Assembly: GCA_007695345.1 (NCBI GenBank)
Contig: REDZ01000097.1
Location: forward strand, 1-35,594
From: Paracoccaceae bacterium
GTDB lineage: Bacteria; Pseudomonadota; Alphaproteobacteria; Rhodobacterales; Rhodobacteraceae
Direction of reading: 5' to 3'
Length of the DNA: 35,594 nucleotides
In this document: positions 18,732-27,894 of the stretch, in pieces
Layout of the letters: the number at the start of each line of letters is the position of its first letter
Position numbering within the stretch: position 1 is the first letter of the stretch
The notes under the pieces: generated by a model
The model's database searches: none
Told to the model about the DNA's origin: nothing
Seen by the model: the letters and a program-made list of their open reading frames with translations, nothing else
Made by a program: the position numbers and the translations under genes

Positions 18732-21399
18732 CCAAGATGTCCAGCTTCCTTGTCGACAGTGCATTGCGTAATTTCAGATCTAAAAGCACTGTAACAAGCA
18801 CAGACTCGGAAACCGGCTTACGTAACGTCAATGCGACCTTACTTTGCCCTAAGAACGCCGAAACATACAATCTATTTCCGCCAGTGACCAGAATGACGGG
18901 CAATGAATCGCGTATCGCGCGCAGTTTGAAGGCCAGATCGATTCCGGTCATCGCGCCCATCTGATGGTCGGTCACGATCGCGTCCCATTCATTCGGGGCG
19001 GCTGCGACGGCGGCGACCGCCTCGCGCGGGTCGATGCAGCTTGCCGTTTCCGCCCCCGCAGCGCCAAGCATCCGTTCAAGCTGCATCAGCGCAGAATCGT
19101 CATTATCGACCAGCAGCACGCGCATACCCGCAAGCGGCTCCGAGCAGGCGACTGGTGCCGCGCCGGACAGGACATGACCTTCGGGTGCCAGCGGCCAGAA
19201 AACCTGCATCGTGGTTCCGGCAGCCGGGCTGGAGAGGACCGTCAAGGCCGCGTCATTCTGCAGCAGGATATCACCGACAATGGCCAACCCCAGGCCGCTG
19301 CCCTCCTGCCCCTTGGTCGTGAAATAGGGCTGCAGGATATGGTCGCGCTGCCCATCGGAAATACCGGGGCCGGTATCCGATATCTCGATCAGCGCATAGG
19401 GCTGCCCGGCAAGGATCACGCCGAAATCGGACTGTTTGATGCTATCGCGGACAGGTGCCTGCGACAGGCGAACTGAAATCCGCCCCTTCTGGTCCGTGCT
19501 GTTCGCGCGGGCGCTGTTCAGCGCGTCGCGAGCGTTCAGCATCAGGTTCAGCACAACCTGCATGGCCGAGGTCTTGTCACCAAGAATATGCAGGCCGGTC
19601 TCGGGCATCGTCAGCGTAAGGCTCGTGCCTGGCCCCAGGCTGGGGCGTATCAGGGCGGTGCCCTCTCTCAGCACTTGGGGCAGGTCCAGCGCGACGCGGT
19701 CCTGCTGGCGCTGGCCCAGTCGGGTGAGGTTGCGCACCAGCGATTGCGCCTGTTCGGTGGCGGCCTCGATCCGCGAAATGTTCTCCAGCGCCAGCGGCGT
19801 GGCGCCCCGCTTCAGCGCCTCGGCTCCGTGCGATACGACGGACAGGACATTCGCGACATCATGCGCCAACCCGCCAGCCAGTTGCGCGACAAGCTGACGG
19901 CTCTGCGCGATCTGCAACTGTTCACGCAGCAGCACCTGATCCTTCTCGGCCTGTTTTCGGGCCGTCACCTCGCGCGATATTGTCAGGAAGCTGCCATCAT
20001 CCTGCACGCTGATGGACAGCTCAAGCATTCGTTCGGTTTGCTCAGGCACATTCAGAAGGACCTCGCCATCCCAATGCCCCGTCGCATAAAGCTGGGGCAG
20101 AATTTTCGCTATATGCTCGTTGAAAGAGGCTGGTGTGAAATCATGCCAGTAATGGGTTTCGATCTGAATATCCTGCGCAACGCCCAGCATCGCGCGCAAG
20201 ACCGGATTCAGATAGGTCAGCCGGCCATCGGCCTGGCTGATGCAGATGCCGTCATGCGATGCATCGAACACGCTGATCCGGTCGCGCAGGGCGCGCACCT
20301 CTGCCAGCTTGTGCCGCGTGATATCGGTTGCGACGACCATGAAGGCTTCCCATGTTCCATCGGGACCATAAAGGGGCCGCATGTTCAGGCTGACCCAATA
20401 GGGCGCGCCGTCCTTGTCGATGGCGCGCACCTCTTCGCTGACCTCGGCCCCGCCGCTGAGCGTGGCGCAAATGGCGTCCAGAACTTCGGGGTTTGACTGC
20501 CCCAGACGCAGGATATCGGTCGGCTGTTTGCCTGCGGCCTGTTCCAGTGACACGCCCGTGCGGTTTATTGCAGCCGGGTTCATCCACATGATGAAACCCT
20601 CGGCGTCAGCCAGAAAGATCATGTTGGATGTGTGTTCCACAACGCGGACGAGGCGCCGGATCAGGTTGTCCTGCTCATAGCTCTGCGTGATATCGCGTAT
20701 GACATGAACGAAACCGCTGACGGGCGCGTCGCGTCGGTCCCGCCGCGCACTGACATGCAAGCCGAATCGTCTGCATTCGCCATCGACCTGCAGACTGTAG
20801 GAATGGGTTTCCGACCATCCGGTCTTGCGGGCCTCTGCCATTGCGACGCGCACGACCCGTGCAACACTGTCCGGAATGATCGCTTCGGGCGGTTTGCCGA
20901 TGACATCCTCGGGTTGCAGATCAAAGCTGCGCGGATTGCTTTGGTGAAACGCCGTGATGATGCCCCGTGTATCTGTTTCCACCAGAAGCTCCGGCAGCCC
21001 CGCGACCATGGCCGCCATGCGCCCCCGCAGCGTTTCCAGATCACCGGTCAGGCGGTTATTAAGGCTCAGCTTCTCGTCATTGCACAGGGCCAGATCCAGT
21101 GTCGCGGCAAACCCGACCATCAGGTTCTGCTCGAGTTCGGTGAAATGATGCGTCTTGCCGACATAATCAAACCCGATGAAACCGCGCAGAGCCTGCCCGT
21201 TCCAGAGCGGTGCCAGGATCAGCGCCTGAATGTGCTGATCCAAGAGGATCTGGCGAAACTCTGACCCATAGGCCATGGCACTGACATCCGGGCACAGGAA
21301 AACACCATTGCAACGCATGGCCGACCAGACGCGCTCTCCGACTGACAGGGGCACTTGCTGCAACTCATTGCGCATGGCGTGACGCCAGGGCGGCTCCAT
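18709..21399 (-). CDS. Hybrid sensor histidine kinase (GAF remnant, multiple PAS, HisKA, HATPase, C-terminal REC); probably the 3' part of a frameshifted gene
   Basis: PAS-like blocks, GLAHDVANVLSVVSHGAEALKRG (H-box), DTGPGISDGQRDHILQPYFTTKGQEGSGLGLAIV, C-terminal VLLVDNDDSALMQLERMLGAAG...DAIVTDHQMGAMTGIDL. 23 bp overlap with the downstream regulator gene. Confidence 0.88.
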   Translation of the reverse strand: MEPPWRHAMRNELQQVPLSVGERVWSAMRCNGVFLCPDVSAMAYGSEFRQILLDQHIQALILAPLWNGQALRGFIGFDYVGKTHHFTELEQNLMVGFAATLDLALCNDEKLSLNNRLTGDLETLRGRMAAMVAGLPELLVETDTRGIITAFHQSNPRSFDLQPEDVIGKPPEAIIPDSVARVVRVAMAEARKTGWSETHSYSLQVDGECRRFGLHVSARRDRRDAPVSGFVHVIRDITQSYEQDNLIRRLVRVVEHTSNMIFLADAEGFIMWMNPAAINRTGVSLEQAAGKQPTDILRLGQSNPEVLDAICATLSGGAEVSEEVRAIDKDGAPYWVSLNMRPLYGPDGTWEAFMVVATDITRHKLAEVRALRDRISVFDASHDGICISQADGRLTYLNPVLRAMLGVAQDIQIETHYWHDFTPASFNEHIAKILPQLYATGHWDGEVLLNVPEQTERMLELSISVQDDGSFLTISREVTARKQAEKDQVLLREQLQIAQSRQLVAQLAGGLAHDVANVLSVVSHGAEALKRGATPLALENISRIEAATEQAQSLVRNLTRLGQRQQDRVALDLPQVLREGTALIRPSLGPGTSLTLTMPETGLHILGDKTSAMQVVLNLMLNARDALNSARANSTDQKGRISVRLSQAPVRDSIKQSDFGVILAGQPYALIEISDTGPGISDGQRDHILQPYFTTKGQEGSGLGLAIVGDILLQNDAALTVLSSPAAGTTMQVFWPLAPEGHVLSGAAPVACSEPLAGMRVLLVDNDDSALMQLERMLGAAGAETASCIDPREAVAAVAAAPNEWDAIVTDHQMGAMTGIDLAFKLRAIRDSLPVILVTGGNRLYVSAFLGQSKVALTLRKPVSESVLVTVLLDLKLRNALSTRKLDILDASTDRG

Positions 21400-21653
21400 T
21401 CATGCGTGTTCTGGATAAAGGCCGCGTCGCGCACCATGAACAGATAGGCGCGGTCGGCCTTGCCCGCCTTGCCTATGATTTCCAGCAAATCATCAAGGAT
21501 CGGGCTGATCGGACCAATCCGCGTTTGCAGCAGACCCTGCGCCCTGGCAAACTCTGCCGACATTGCCAAAAGCTCTTCAGCGGTCAGATGGTGAAGCAGG
21601 ACATCGCTGGCATCTTCCATATCGGCGCGATCCTTCTGCGATACCCTGGTCAT
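21219..21653 (-). pseudogene. N-terminal GAF-region fragment of the hybrid histidine kinase, in a different frame; continuity with 18709..21399 needs a -1 shift near 21373-21381
   Basis: MTRVSQKDRADMEDASDVLLHHLTAEELLAMSAEFARAQGLLQTRIGPISPILDDLLEIIGKAGKADRAYLFMVRDAAFIQNTHEWSRPGVTP continues logically as MRNELQQVPLSVGERVWSAMRCNGVF... in the other frame. Confidence 0.7.
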
Positions 21654-21799
21654 CCGAACAGGCACGGTGGCAGGGCAACGCCGCTGGCCTGTTCAGGCAT
21701 GCTGCGCGCAACCGGGACAAAACCGCCCGGCGCGGTCTGGTTTTCTGCTGCCGCCCATTCTATGTTGCCGCAAGGCGCAAGAAAAGCGGAGTTTGAGCC

Positions 21800-22612
21800 T
21801 TGGATGACAAGCATGACGGCCGGGTGACCCGAGAAGGTATTCGCATCCACAAACCTGCGGATTTCGCAGGCATGCATGCGGCCGGGCATCTGGCTGCCTC
21901 CATCCTCGACCGGATCGCTGCGCATATCTTTCCCGGCCAGACCACCGCAGAGATTGATCGCCTGATCACCAATATGGTCGAAGAGGCCGGCGCGACCTCT
22001 GCCACGATCGGGTATCGGGGCTATCAGCATGCAAGCTGCATCTCCGTCAATCATGTGGTCTGCCACGGCATCCCCGGTGACAAGACGCTCAAGGATGGCG
22101 ATATCCTGAATATCGATGTGACGGTCGTGCTGGATGGCTGGTATGGCGACACGTCACGCATGTATGTGGCGGGCAAGCTGTCGCGCAAGGCCGAGCGGCT
22201 GATCCAGGTCACCTATGACGCGCTGATGCTGGGGATCGACGCGGTCCGCCCCGGCAACACCTTTGGCGATATCGGGCATGCAATTCAGTCCTATGTCGAA
22301 AGTCAGCGCATGTCGGTGGTGCGCGATTTCTGCGGCCACGGGCTGGGCCGGGTGTTTCATGCCCCGCCCAATGTGCTGCATTACGGGCGCGCAGGCCACG
22401 GCCCGCGGCTGGAAGAAGGGATGTTCTTTACCATAGAGCCGATGGTGAATCTGGGCCGTCCCGAAACCAAGGTCCTGTCGGATGACTGGACGGCCGTGAC
22501 CCGCGACAAGTCGCTCTCGGCGCAGTTCGAACATGCAATCGGCGTGACCGCCGACGGGTTCGATATCTTCACTCTGTCGCCTGCGGGGCGGTTTCATCCG
22601 ACATGGGGCTGA
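21800..22612 (+). CDS. map: Methionine aminopeptidase, type I
   Basis: REGIRIHKPADFAGMHAAGHLAASILD; YRGYQHASCISVNHVVCHGIPGDKTLKDGDILNIDVTVVLDGWYGDTSRMYVAG; FCGHGLGRVFHAPPNVLHYG; EGMFFTIEPMVNLG. TTG start in the ORF call; exact start uncertain. Confidence 0.96.
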   Translation: MDDKHDGRVTREGIRIHKPADFAGMHAAGHLAASILDRIAAHIFPGQTTAEIDRLITNMVEEAGATSATIGYRGYQHASCISVNHVVCHGIPGDKTLKDGDILNIDVTVVLDGWYGDTSRMYVAGKLSRKAERLIQVTYDALMLGIDAVRPGNTFGDIGHAIQSYVESQRMSVVRDFCGHGLGRVFHAPPNVLHYGRAGHGPRLEEGMFFTIEPMVNLGRPETKVLSDDWTAVTRDKSLSAQFEHAIGVTADGFDIFTLSPAGRFHPTWG

Positions 22613-23528
22613 GGACGCGGTTCTCTTCGCTCTGCTTGCGCGCGATCAATTCGCTCAGCGTGGCGTTCAGCACCCCGCCGATCAACACTGCGTAGGCCGA
22701 GATGTAGAACCACATCAAGAGTGCAACCACGGCACCCAGCGAGCCGTAAACCTCGTTATAATTGCCGAAATTCTGCAGGTAGTACGAAAACCCGACCGAC
22801 GCGCTGATCCATAGCGTCATCGCCAGTGTCAGGCCCGGCGCCATGGGCGGGCGGGTGCCTTTTTCATGGTTGGGGCCAATCCGGTAGAACAGCCATATCC
22901 ACATGACAACCAGCCCCAGCGACAAGGCCCAGCGCCCAAGTTCCACCAGGATGCCACGCAGGCCGGCAAGCGGAAAGATCGCCAGGATCACAGGCAACAC
23001 CAAGACCGACAAAAGCGCCACGATCCCCGCCAGCAACATCCCCAGTGTCATGCCCAGTACACGCAGCGCATGCAGCCAGCCGGGGCGATGCGGGGTGCCG
23101 TGGATGGCATTGATCCCCACCAGCATCGCATCGACCCCACGCCGCGCCAGAAAAAGCGCAATCAGGATCGACACGATACTCGCCCAGCCCAGCGCCCCCT
23201 CATTCGCCCAGACCAGCCGCGTGATCTGGTTGCTGAGCAGGACATAGGCATCCGGCGGCAGGAAATCCTCGAAGAACGAAAGCTGGTCCTGAATGACCAG
23301 CGGATCCGCAAACACACCAAAAACAGAAATCAGCGCCGCAATACCAGGGAACAATGCCAGTAGCGCGAAAAACGCGACACCTGCCGAAAGCAGCCCGATA
23401 TTGCGTTTCCGCATGGCCTCGAGAAAGATGCGCGCAAAGCGGTAAACCTGGCGCAGAGTTTCAAATCGTTCGCTCAAATCGCGAGGTCGTCGAGCGTCTT
23501 GCCTGCGTTCAGTGCTGCCACGACCCAT
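22569..23528 (-). CDS. YihY/virulence factor BrkB family membrane protein
   Basis: GLLSAGVAFFALLALFPGIAALISVFG; GYLL-like multi-TM; YGSLGAVVALLMWFYISAYAVLIGGVLNATL. True start may be downstream of 23528 (TTG at 23474). Confidence 0.88.
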   Translation of the reverse strand: MGRGSTERRQDARRPRDLSERFETLRQVYRFARIFLEAMRKRNIGLLSAGVAFFALLALFPGIAALISVFGVFADPLVIQDQLSFFEDFLPPDAYVLLSNQITRLVWANEGALGWASIVSILIALFLARRGVDAMLVGINAIHGTPHRPGWLHALRVLGMTLGMLLAGIVALLSVLVLPVILAIFPLAGLRGILVELGRWALSLGLVVMWIWLFYRIGPNHEKGTRPPMAPGLTLAMTLWISASVGFSYYLQNFGNYNEVYGSLGAVVALLMWFYISAYAVLIGGVLNATLSELIARKQSEENRVLSPMSDETAPQATE

Positions 23529-23788
23529 TTCGGCTTGCGCCCGCGCCCGGTCCAGGTTTGCGACGGATCAGCCGGGTTGGCGTATTTCGGCGCAACGGGT
23601 TTACGGCTGCGCGGCGGGGCGACACCGACAAGTTGCTCAATCGTAAATCCGCGCTCGCGTGCCAGCGCATCAACTTCCGCGAGTGCTTCCTTGCGCTTGC
23701 GATCCTCGAAACTCTCGATTGCCTTGGTCACGTCTTTCTGAAGCTTTTTCAACTCTGAAAGCTCCATTTCATTCAGATCAACGCTCAT
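23474..23788 (-). CDS. H-NS family nucleoid-associated regulator (HvrA-like)
   Basis: MSVDLNEMELSELKKLQKDVTKAIESFEDRKRKEALAEVDALARERGF...PKYANPADPSQTWTGRGRKPKWVVAALNAGKTLDDLAI; C-terminal YxNPxxxxxTWTGRGRxPxW motif. Confidence 0.94.
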   Translation of the reverse strand: MSVDLNEMELSELKKLQKDVTKAIESFEDRKRKEALAEVDALARERGFTIEQLVGVAPPRSRKPVAPKYANPADPSQTWTGRGRKPKWVVAALNAGKTLDDLAI

Positions 23789-23854
23789 TCCTTGCTCCCA
23801 TTCTGTTATGCCGTTCTTTCATGAAGCGCAAACCCGTGAAAAGTTCAACTGCTT

Positions 23855-24775
23855 TCAAAGAAAATCTGACCATTTTCGGTATATATAATTCGCTGTCATC
23901 AAGTCCAGATGGGCGCCCCCGCCATTCTTCGCAATTGTAATCGCCTGATCTGAAGGGCGTTCGAAGTCGTTTTTGGCCAGATCGTAAAAATCCGCCTGCA
24001 CATCGTCTGATGTAATAACGCCGCGCGCAAGCGGGTCCTTGAACTCGCCGATATGATCCAGCACTGTCGCGCGGCTGTCCACGAACAGCGCCGCACGGGT
24101 CAGCGCGGTATCATCGACCTCGCGCATATCAGGGCGAAACGCCCCGATCAGGTCCAGATGCTGGCCAGGTTGCAGCCAGTCGCCCTGTATCACAGGCTCC
24201 CGGCTCATGGTCGCCGTGCAGATGATATCGGCCCCACGAACCGCGCATTCCAGATCATCGCTGGCGACTGCATTCTCTGCCGTATCCGCAAAACGCTGCG
24301 CGGATGCAGCGGATCGGTTCCAGATGGTAAAACGGGCATCGGGAAAAAGCGCGCGATAGGCGTCATGCATGCTGTGCGCCACGGTCCCGGCCCCGACCAG
24401 TGTGATGGCGCGGCTGTCCGGGCGGGCCAATTTACTGGCAGCCAGCAGACTGTCACCCGCTGTTTTCCATTTTGTTACCAGGTGGAAATCCAGCATCGCA
24501 TCCAGCAGGCCGTTCCGGTCGGAATAAAGCGCGACGCCCCCATTTATGGTCGGCACATCCTGGGCAGCATTTTCGGGAAAAATCGTGGCGGTCTTGACCA
24601 ATGCGCCCAGCCCGTCAATCCATGCCGCACGCGAGAGCAATGTATCGCGGCCACGATACAGAAAACTGTCCGCGATTTCCGCCCGTGGCAGCGCATGCCC
24701 TGCCTCTAACGCGGCGATCAATTCCTGCCAGTCCAGGTGTTTTTCAATATCATCGGTAATGAAAGGAACGCTCAA
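23855..24775 (-). CDS. Ornithine cyclodeaminase / mu-crystallin family protein
   Basis: AALEAGHALPRAEIADSFLYRGRDTLLSRAAWIDGLGALVKTATIFPENAAQDVPTINGGVALYS; ALVGAGT-type ITLVGAGTVAHSMHDAYRALFP; IICTATMSREPVIQGDWLQPGQHLDLIGAFRPDMREVD. TTG start overlapping the HAD stop. Confidence 0.9.
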   Translation of the reverse strand: MSVPFITDDIEKHLDWQELIAALEAGHALPRAEIADSFLYRGRDTLLSRAAWIDGLGALVKTATIFPENAAQDVPTINGGVALYSDRNGLLDAMLDFHLVTKWKTAGDSLLAASKLARPDSRAITLVGAGTVAHSMHDAYRALFPDARFTIWNRSAASAQRFADTAENAVASDDLECAVRGADIICTATMSREPVIQGDWLQPGQHLDLIGAFRPDMREVDDTALTRAALFVDSRATVLDHIGEFKDPLARGVITSDDVQADFYDLAKNDFERPSDQAITIAKNGGGAHLDLMTANYIYRKWSDFL

Positions 24776-25386
24776 TCCGACACCTCCAGGCCCAGAGATG
24801 CCACATGTTCGCGCAAGGCGTGCGGATCAGAGAAATGATGCGTCTGCCAGCCACGCGCGGCGGCGGCCTCGATATTCTCGAGTCGATCATCGATAAAGAA
24901 CAGCGCGCTGGGGTCGATCCGGGTCGCGCGCTCGGTCATCGCGTATATTTCGGGCTCGGGCTTGAGAACGCCAAGATGCCCGGAAATGAAACGCTCGTCG
25001 AACATATCCAGAAACAGATGCTGTTTCCGCGCGATTTCAAACGTGTCGGTGCCGAAATTCGACAGGGCGAACACTTGCATTCCCGCAGCGCGCAACCCCT
25101 GCAATAGCGCTACGTTATCTTCGATCACAGGGCCGAGCATATCGCTCCAGCGATCATGCCACATCGCGATCTCATCTGCCCATTCCGGATGCGCCTGCGC
25201 CAGCGCCATTGCGCTGTCGCGCAAGGGGGCGCCACGGTCCACGCGCAGGTTCATGCCCTCAAGATCGACCTCGGCGAAAAGCGCCTTGCGGCGCGCCACA
25301 CCGATTTCCCGGTCATAGAATGCCTGCGGGTTCCAGCCCAGCAGCACATTGCCGATATCGAAAACGACCGCGCCGACCCCGCTCAC
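24772..25386 (-). CDS. HAD-IA family hydrolase
   Basis: VVFDIGNVLLGWNPQAFY; VFALSNFGTDTFEIA; SGHLGVLKPEPEIYAMTERATRIDPSALFFIDDRLENIEAAAARGW. GTG start overlapping the fghA stop. Confidence 0.92.
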   Translation of the reverse strand: MSGVGAVVFDIGNVLLGWNPQAFYDREIGVARRKALFAEVDLEGMNLRVDRGAPLRDSAMALAQAHPEWADEIAMWHDRWSDMLGPVIEDNVALLQGLRAAGMQVFALSNFGTDTFEIARKQHLFLDMFDERFISGHLGVLKPEPEIYAMTERATRIDPSALFFIDDRLENIEAAAARGWQTHHFSDPHALREHVASLGLEVSD

Positions 25387-26213
25387 TGTGCCAGTGCCCT
25401 TGCATGGAAGGCGATGTGATCGGCGATGAAGGTCGAGACGAAGAAATAGCTGTGGTCATAGCCCGGCTGCATCCGGAACACGCCGGGCTGACGACGGGCG
25501 GCCATGGCATGGGCCAGCGCTTCGGGGCGCAGCAGGTCAAGGAACTGGTCCTTGCTGCCCTGATCGATCAGCACCTCGCCCGCAAAGCCGTTCTGCTGCA
25601 TCAGGCAGGTCGAATCATGCGCCGCCCATTGCGCCGGGTCATCGCCCAGATAGGCGCTGAACTGCTTGCGGCCCCAGTCGCTTTCGCTGGGATTGGCAAT
25701 CGGCGCAAAGGCCGAGACCGAGGCAAAGCGCCCCGGCAGACGCATCGCAAGCGTCAATGCGCCATGCCCGCCCATCGAATGCCCGGTGATGGCCTGCCTG
25801 CCCTCATCCAGCGCGAAATTGGCGGTCAGGACGCGCGGCAGGTCATCGCTGATATAGTCCCACATCCTGAAATGCGCGGCCCAGGGCGATTGCGAGGCAT
25901 TGACGTAGAACCCGGCGCCTTGCCCAAGGTCATAGGCCTGATCATCGGCAACCCCATCCCCGCGTGGCGAGGTATCGGGGAACACCAGCGCCAGCCCATG
26001 CGCCGCCGCATGGGCCTGGGCATGGGCCTTGGTCATGGCGTTCTCATGCGTGCAGGTCAGCCCGGACAGATACCAGAGCAGCGGCACCGGATGCCGGCGC
26101 GCCTGTGCGGGCAGGAACAGGCCAAAGGTCATGTCGCAGCCAGTGCTGACAGAGGCATGACGATACACGCCCTGCACACCGCCGAAGCAGTTATTTTCAG
26201 AAAGGGTTTCCAT
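25383..26213 (-). CDS. fghA: S-formylglutathione hydrolase
   Basis: METLSENNCFGGVQGVYRHASVSTGCDMTFGLFLPAQARRHPVPLLWYLSGLTCTHENAMTKA; GHSMGGHGALTLAMR; QGSKDQFL; QPGYDHSYFFVSTFIADHIAFHA. Confidence 0.96.
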   Translation of the reverse strand: METLSENNCFGGVQGVYRHASVSTGCDMTFGLFLPAQARRHPVPLLWYLSGLTCTHENAMTKAHAQAHAAAHGLALVFPDTSPRGDGVADDQAYDLGQGAGFYVNASQSPWAAHFRMWDYISDDLPRVLTANFALDEGRQAITGHSMGGHGALTLAMRLPGRFASVSAFAPIANPSESDWGRKQFSAYLGDDPAQWAAHDSTCLMQQNGFAGEVLIDQGSKDQFLDLLRPEALAHAMAARRQPGVFRMQPGYDHSYFFVSTFIADHIAFHARALAQ

Positions 26214-26243
26214 GGTGACTCCTGTAAATCCGGGCGCACGATG

Positions 26244-27173
26244 TCAGAAGCCGGTCACCCATGCAATGACGACCGGAACCGTCGCGATACTGACCAGCGT
26301 GGACACAAGGATCGCCGCAGATACGCGAGCAGGGCCCGCATTGTAATGCTGTGCAAGGATAAAGATGTTGCCCGCCACCGGCAGCGCGGCTGCCGCGATC
26401 AGTACACCGGCCACGGCTGGGTCCACGCCGAAGATCAGCAACGCGCTGATCGCGACAAAGGCCGGGTGCAGAACCAGCTTGCCAAAACTCAGCCAGCTGA
26501 CGATCTGCAGACGCTCTACCTTTTTGTCGGCAAGCGAGGCGCCAATGGCAAACAGCGCGCAGGGGGTGGCAGCGGCGCCCAGCAATGTAAGGAACTCATT
26601 CGCCAGCACCGGCACCTGCCAGCCCGTCGCCGACCACGCCAGCCCCAGCGCCATGGCCACCACCATCGGGTTTTTCGCAACCGCAACGATCAGCTTGCGC
26701 GGCAGCGTGGCATCGATCCGGCCATCGCGCGCCAGCGTGATCAGGATCACGAACAGTGTCGAGAACACGATCATGTCCAGCGTCAGCACCAACAGTACCG
26801 TCGGCACCGAATAGGCCCCGAGCAGCACCACGAGCATCGGCACGCCCAGAAACCCGGTATTGCCGATAATGCTGCAATGCGCCTCTATCAGCGCGGCCTC
26901 CAGCCGGACGCGGCGCATAAATGCGATGCCCATGACCAGCAGATAAAGCGCCGCACAGGCCAGCAGATAGGCCGAGGCCGCCCGCATGTCGAACACTTCG
27001 GACAGGGACAGATTGGCGGCAAACCCGAACAGCATGGCCGAGAGCGCAAAGTAGAACACGAATTTCGTCAGATAGGCCGTTGCCTCTGGCGGGAAGAACC
27101 CCGACCGCCCGGCGCCGTAGCCCAGCCCGATCAGGCCGAAGAAGGGCAGCGTTTTCAGAAAAATCTCGATCAT
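26244..27173 (-). CDS. AEC family (auxin efflux carrier-type) transporter
   Basis: About 309 aa, multiple TM segments; IGNTGFLGVPMLVVLLG; NPMVVAMALGLAWSATGWQVP; central and C-terminal AEC-like pattern. Confidence 0.85.
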   Translation of the reverse strand: MIEIFLKTLPFFGLIGLGYGAGRSGFFPPEATAYLTKFVFYFALSAMLFGFAANLSLSEVFDMRAASAYLLACAALYLLVMGIAFMRRVRLEAALIEAHCSIIGNTGFLGVPMLVVLLGAYSVPTVLLVLTLDMIVFSTLFVILITLARDGRIDATLPRKLIVAVAKNPMVVAMALGLAWSATGWQVPVLANEFLTLLGAAATPCALFAIGASLADKKVERLQIVSWLSFGKLVLHPAFVAISALLIFGVDPAVAGVLIAAAALPVAGNIFILAQHYNAGPARVSAAILVSTLVSIATVPVVIAWVTGF

Positions 27174-27273
27174 GTTCTGAACGTGTTAACAGGACTCTTG
27201 TGCCGCTTCCAGTCAGGCGCGCTTTTCTTCGGCAACGCAAGGCATTATCTTGCGATACACAAGAGGGAGCATC

Positions 27274-27894
27274 ATGTCAGTCACAGCCGGCGCGATCCGA
27301 CAGGGGCGCAAACTGGATCAGGTTCTGCAAGGCGCGCGCGAGGTGTTCGTCCGCATGGGCTATGAGCGCGCCAGCGTCGATGAGATCGCGCGCGTGGCCA
27401 ATGTTTCAAAGGCGACGCTTTACAGCTACTTCCCTGACAAGCGCCACCTGTTCACCGAAGTTTACCGCACCGAAATCCTGCGGCTGGCCGATGACGCGGT
27501 AGAGCTGAGTTGCGGCACACCGCCGGAAAAGGCCCTGCGCGAGGCGGGGCGACGCCTGGTTGACTACATGATGTCGGATTTCGCGATTGCCATGTACCGC
27601 ATCTGCATCAATGAAACGCCGCGCTTCCCCGAAATCGGGCAGGCTTTCTATGAAAGCGGGCCGGAACTGGGGCGCGCGCGGCTTGGGGCCTATTTCCGCG
27701 AAGCACAGGTGCGCGGGCAGCTAAAGATCGACGATGTCGATCTGGCCGCCGACCAGTTCTTTCAGTTGTGTCAGGCGACAATCTGCGATCGTCGCCTTTG
27801 CGCGGTACAGACACGCTTTTCCGAAGACGAGATCATGCGCGTCGTTGACGGGGCAGTCGCCATGTTCCTGGCACGCTACGGTGTGCGGAACTAG
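27274..27894 (+). CDS. TetR/AcrR family transcriptional regulator
   Basis: VLQGAREVFVRMGYERASVDEIARVANVSKATLYSYFPDKRHLFTEVYRTEI. Confidence 0.94.
   Translation: MSVTAGAIRQGRKLDQVLQGAREVFVRMGYERASVDEIARVANVSKATLYSYFPDKRHLFTEVYRTEILRLADDAVELSCGTPPEKALREAGRRLVDYMMSDFAIAMYRICINETPRFPEIGQAFYESGPELGRARLGAYFREAQVRGQLKIDDVDLAADQFFQLCQATICDRRLCAVQTRFSEDEIMRVVDGAVAMFLARYGVRN

Noticed and set aside
25209-27365. 718 aa plus-strand ORF across HAD, fghA, AEC and the TetR start
   Set aside because: Covers several well-supported minus-strand genes; Arg/Gln/His-rich low-quality translation typical of shadow frames.
27274-27894. TetR gene as a possible AcuR (DMSP/acrylate regulator)
   Set aside because: Sequence does not resemble AcuR as I recall it, and it is separated from dddL by several genes; divergence from the AEC gene makes that a better target.
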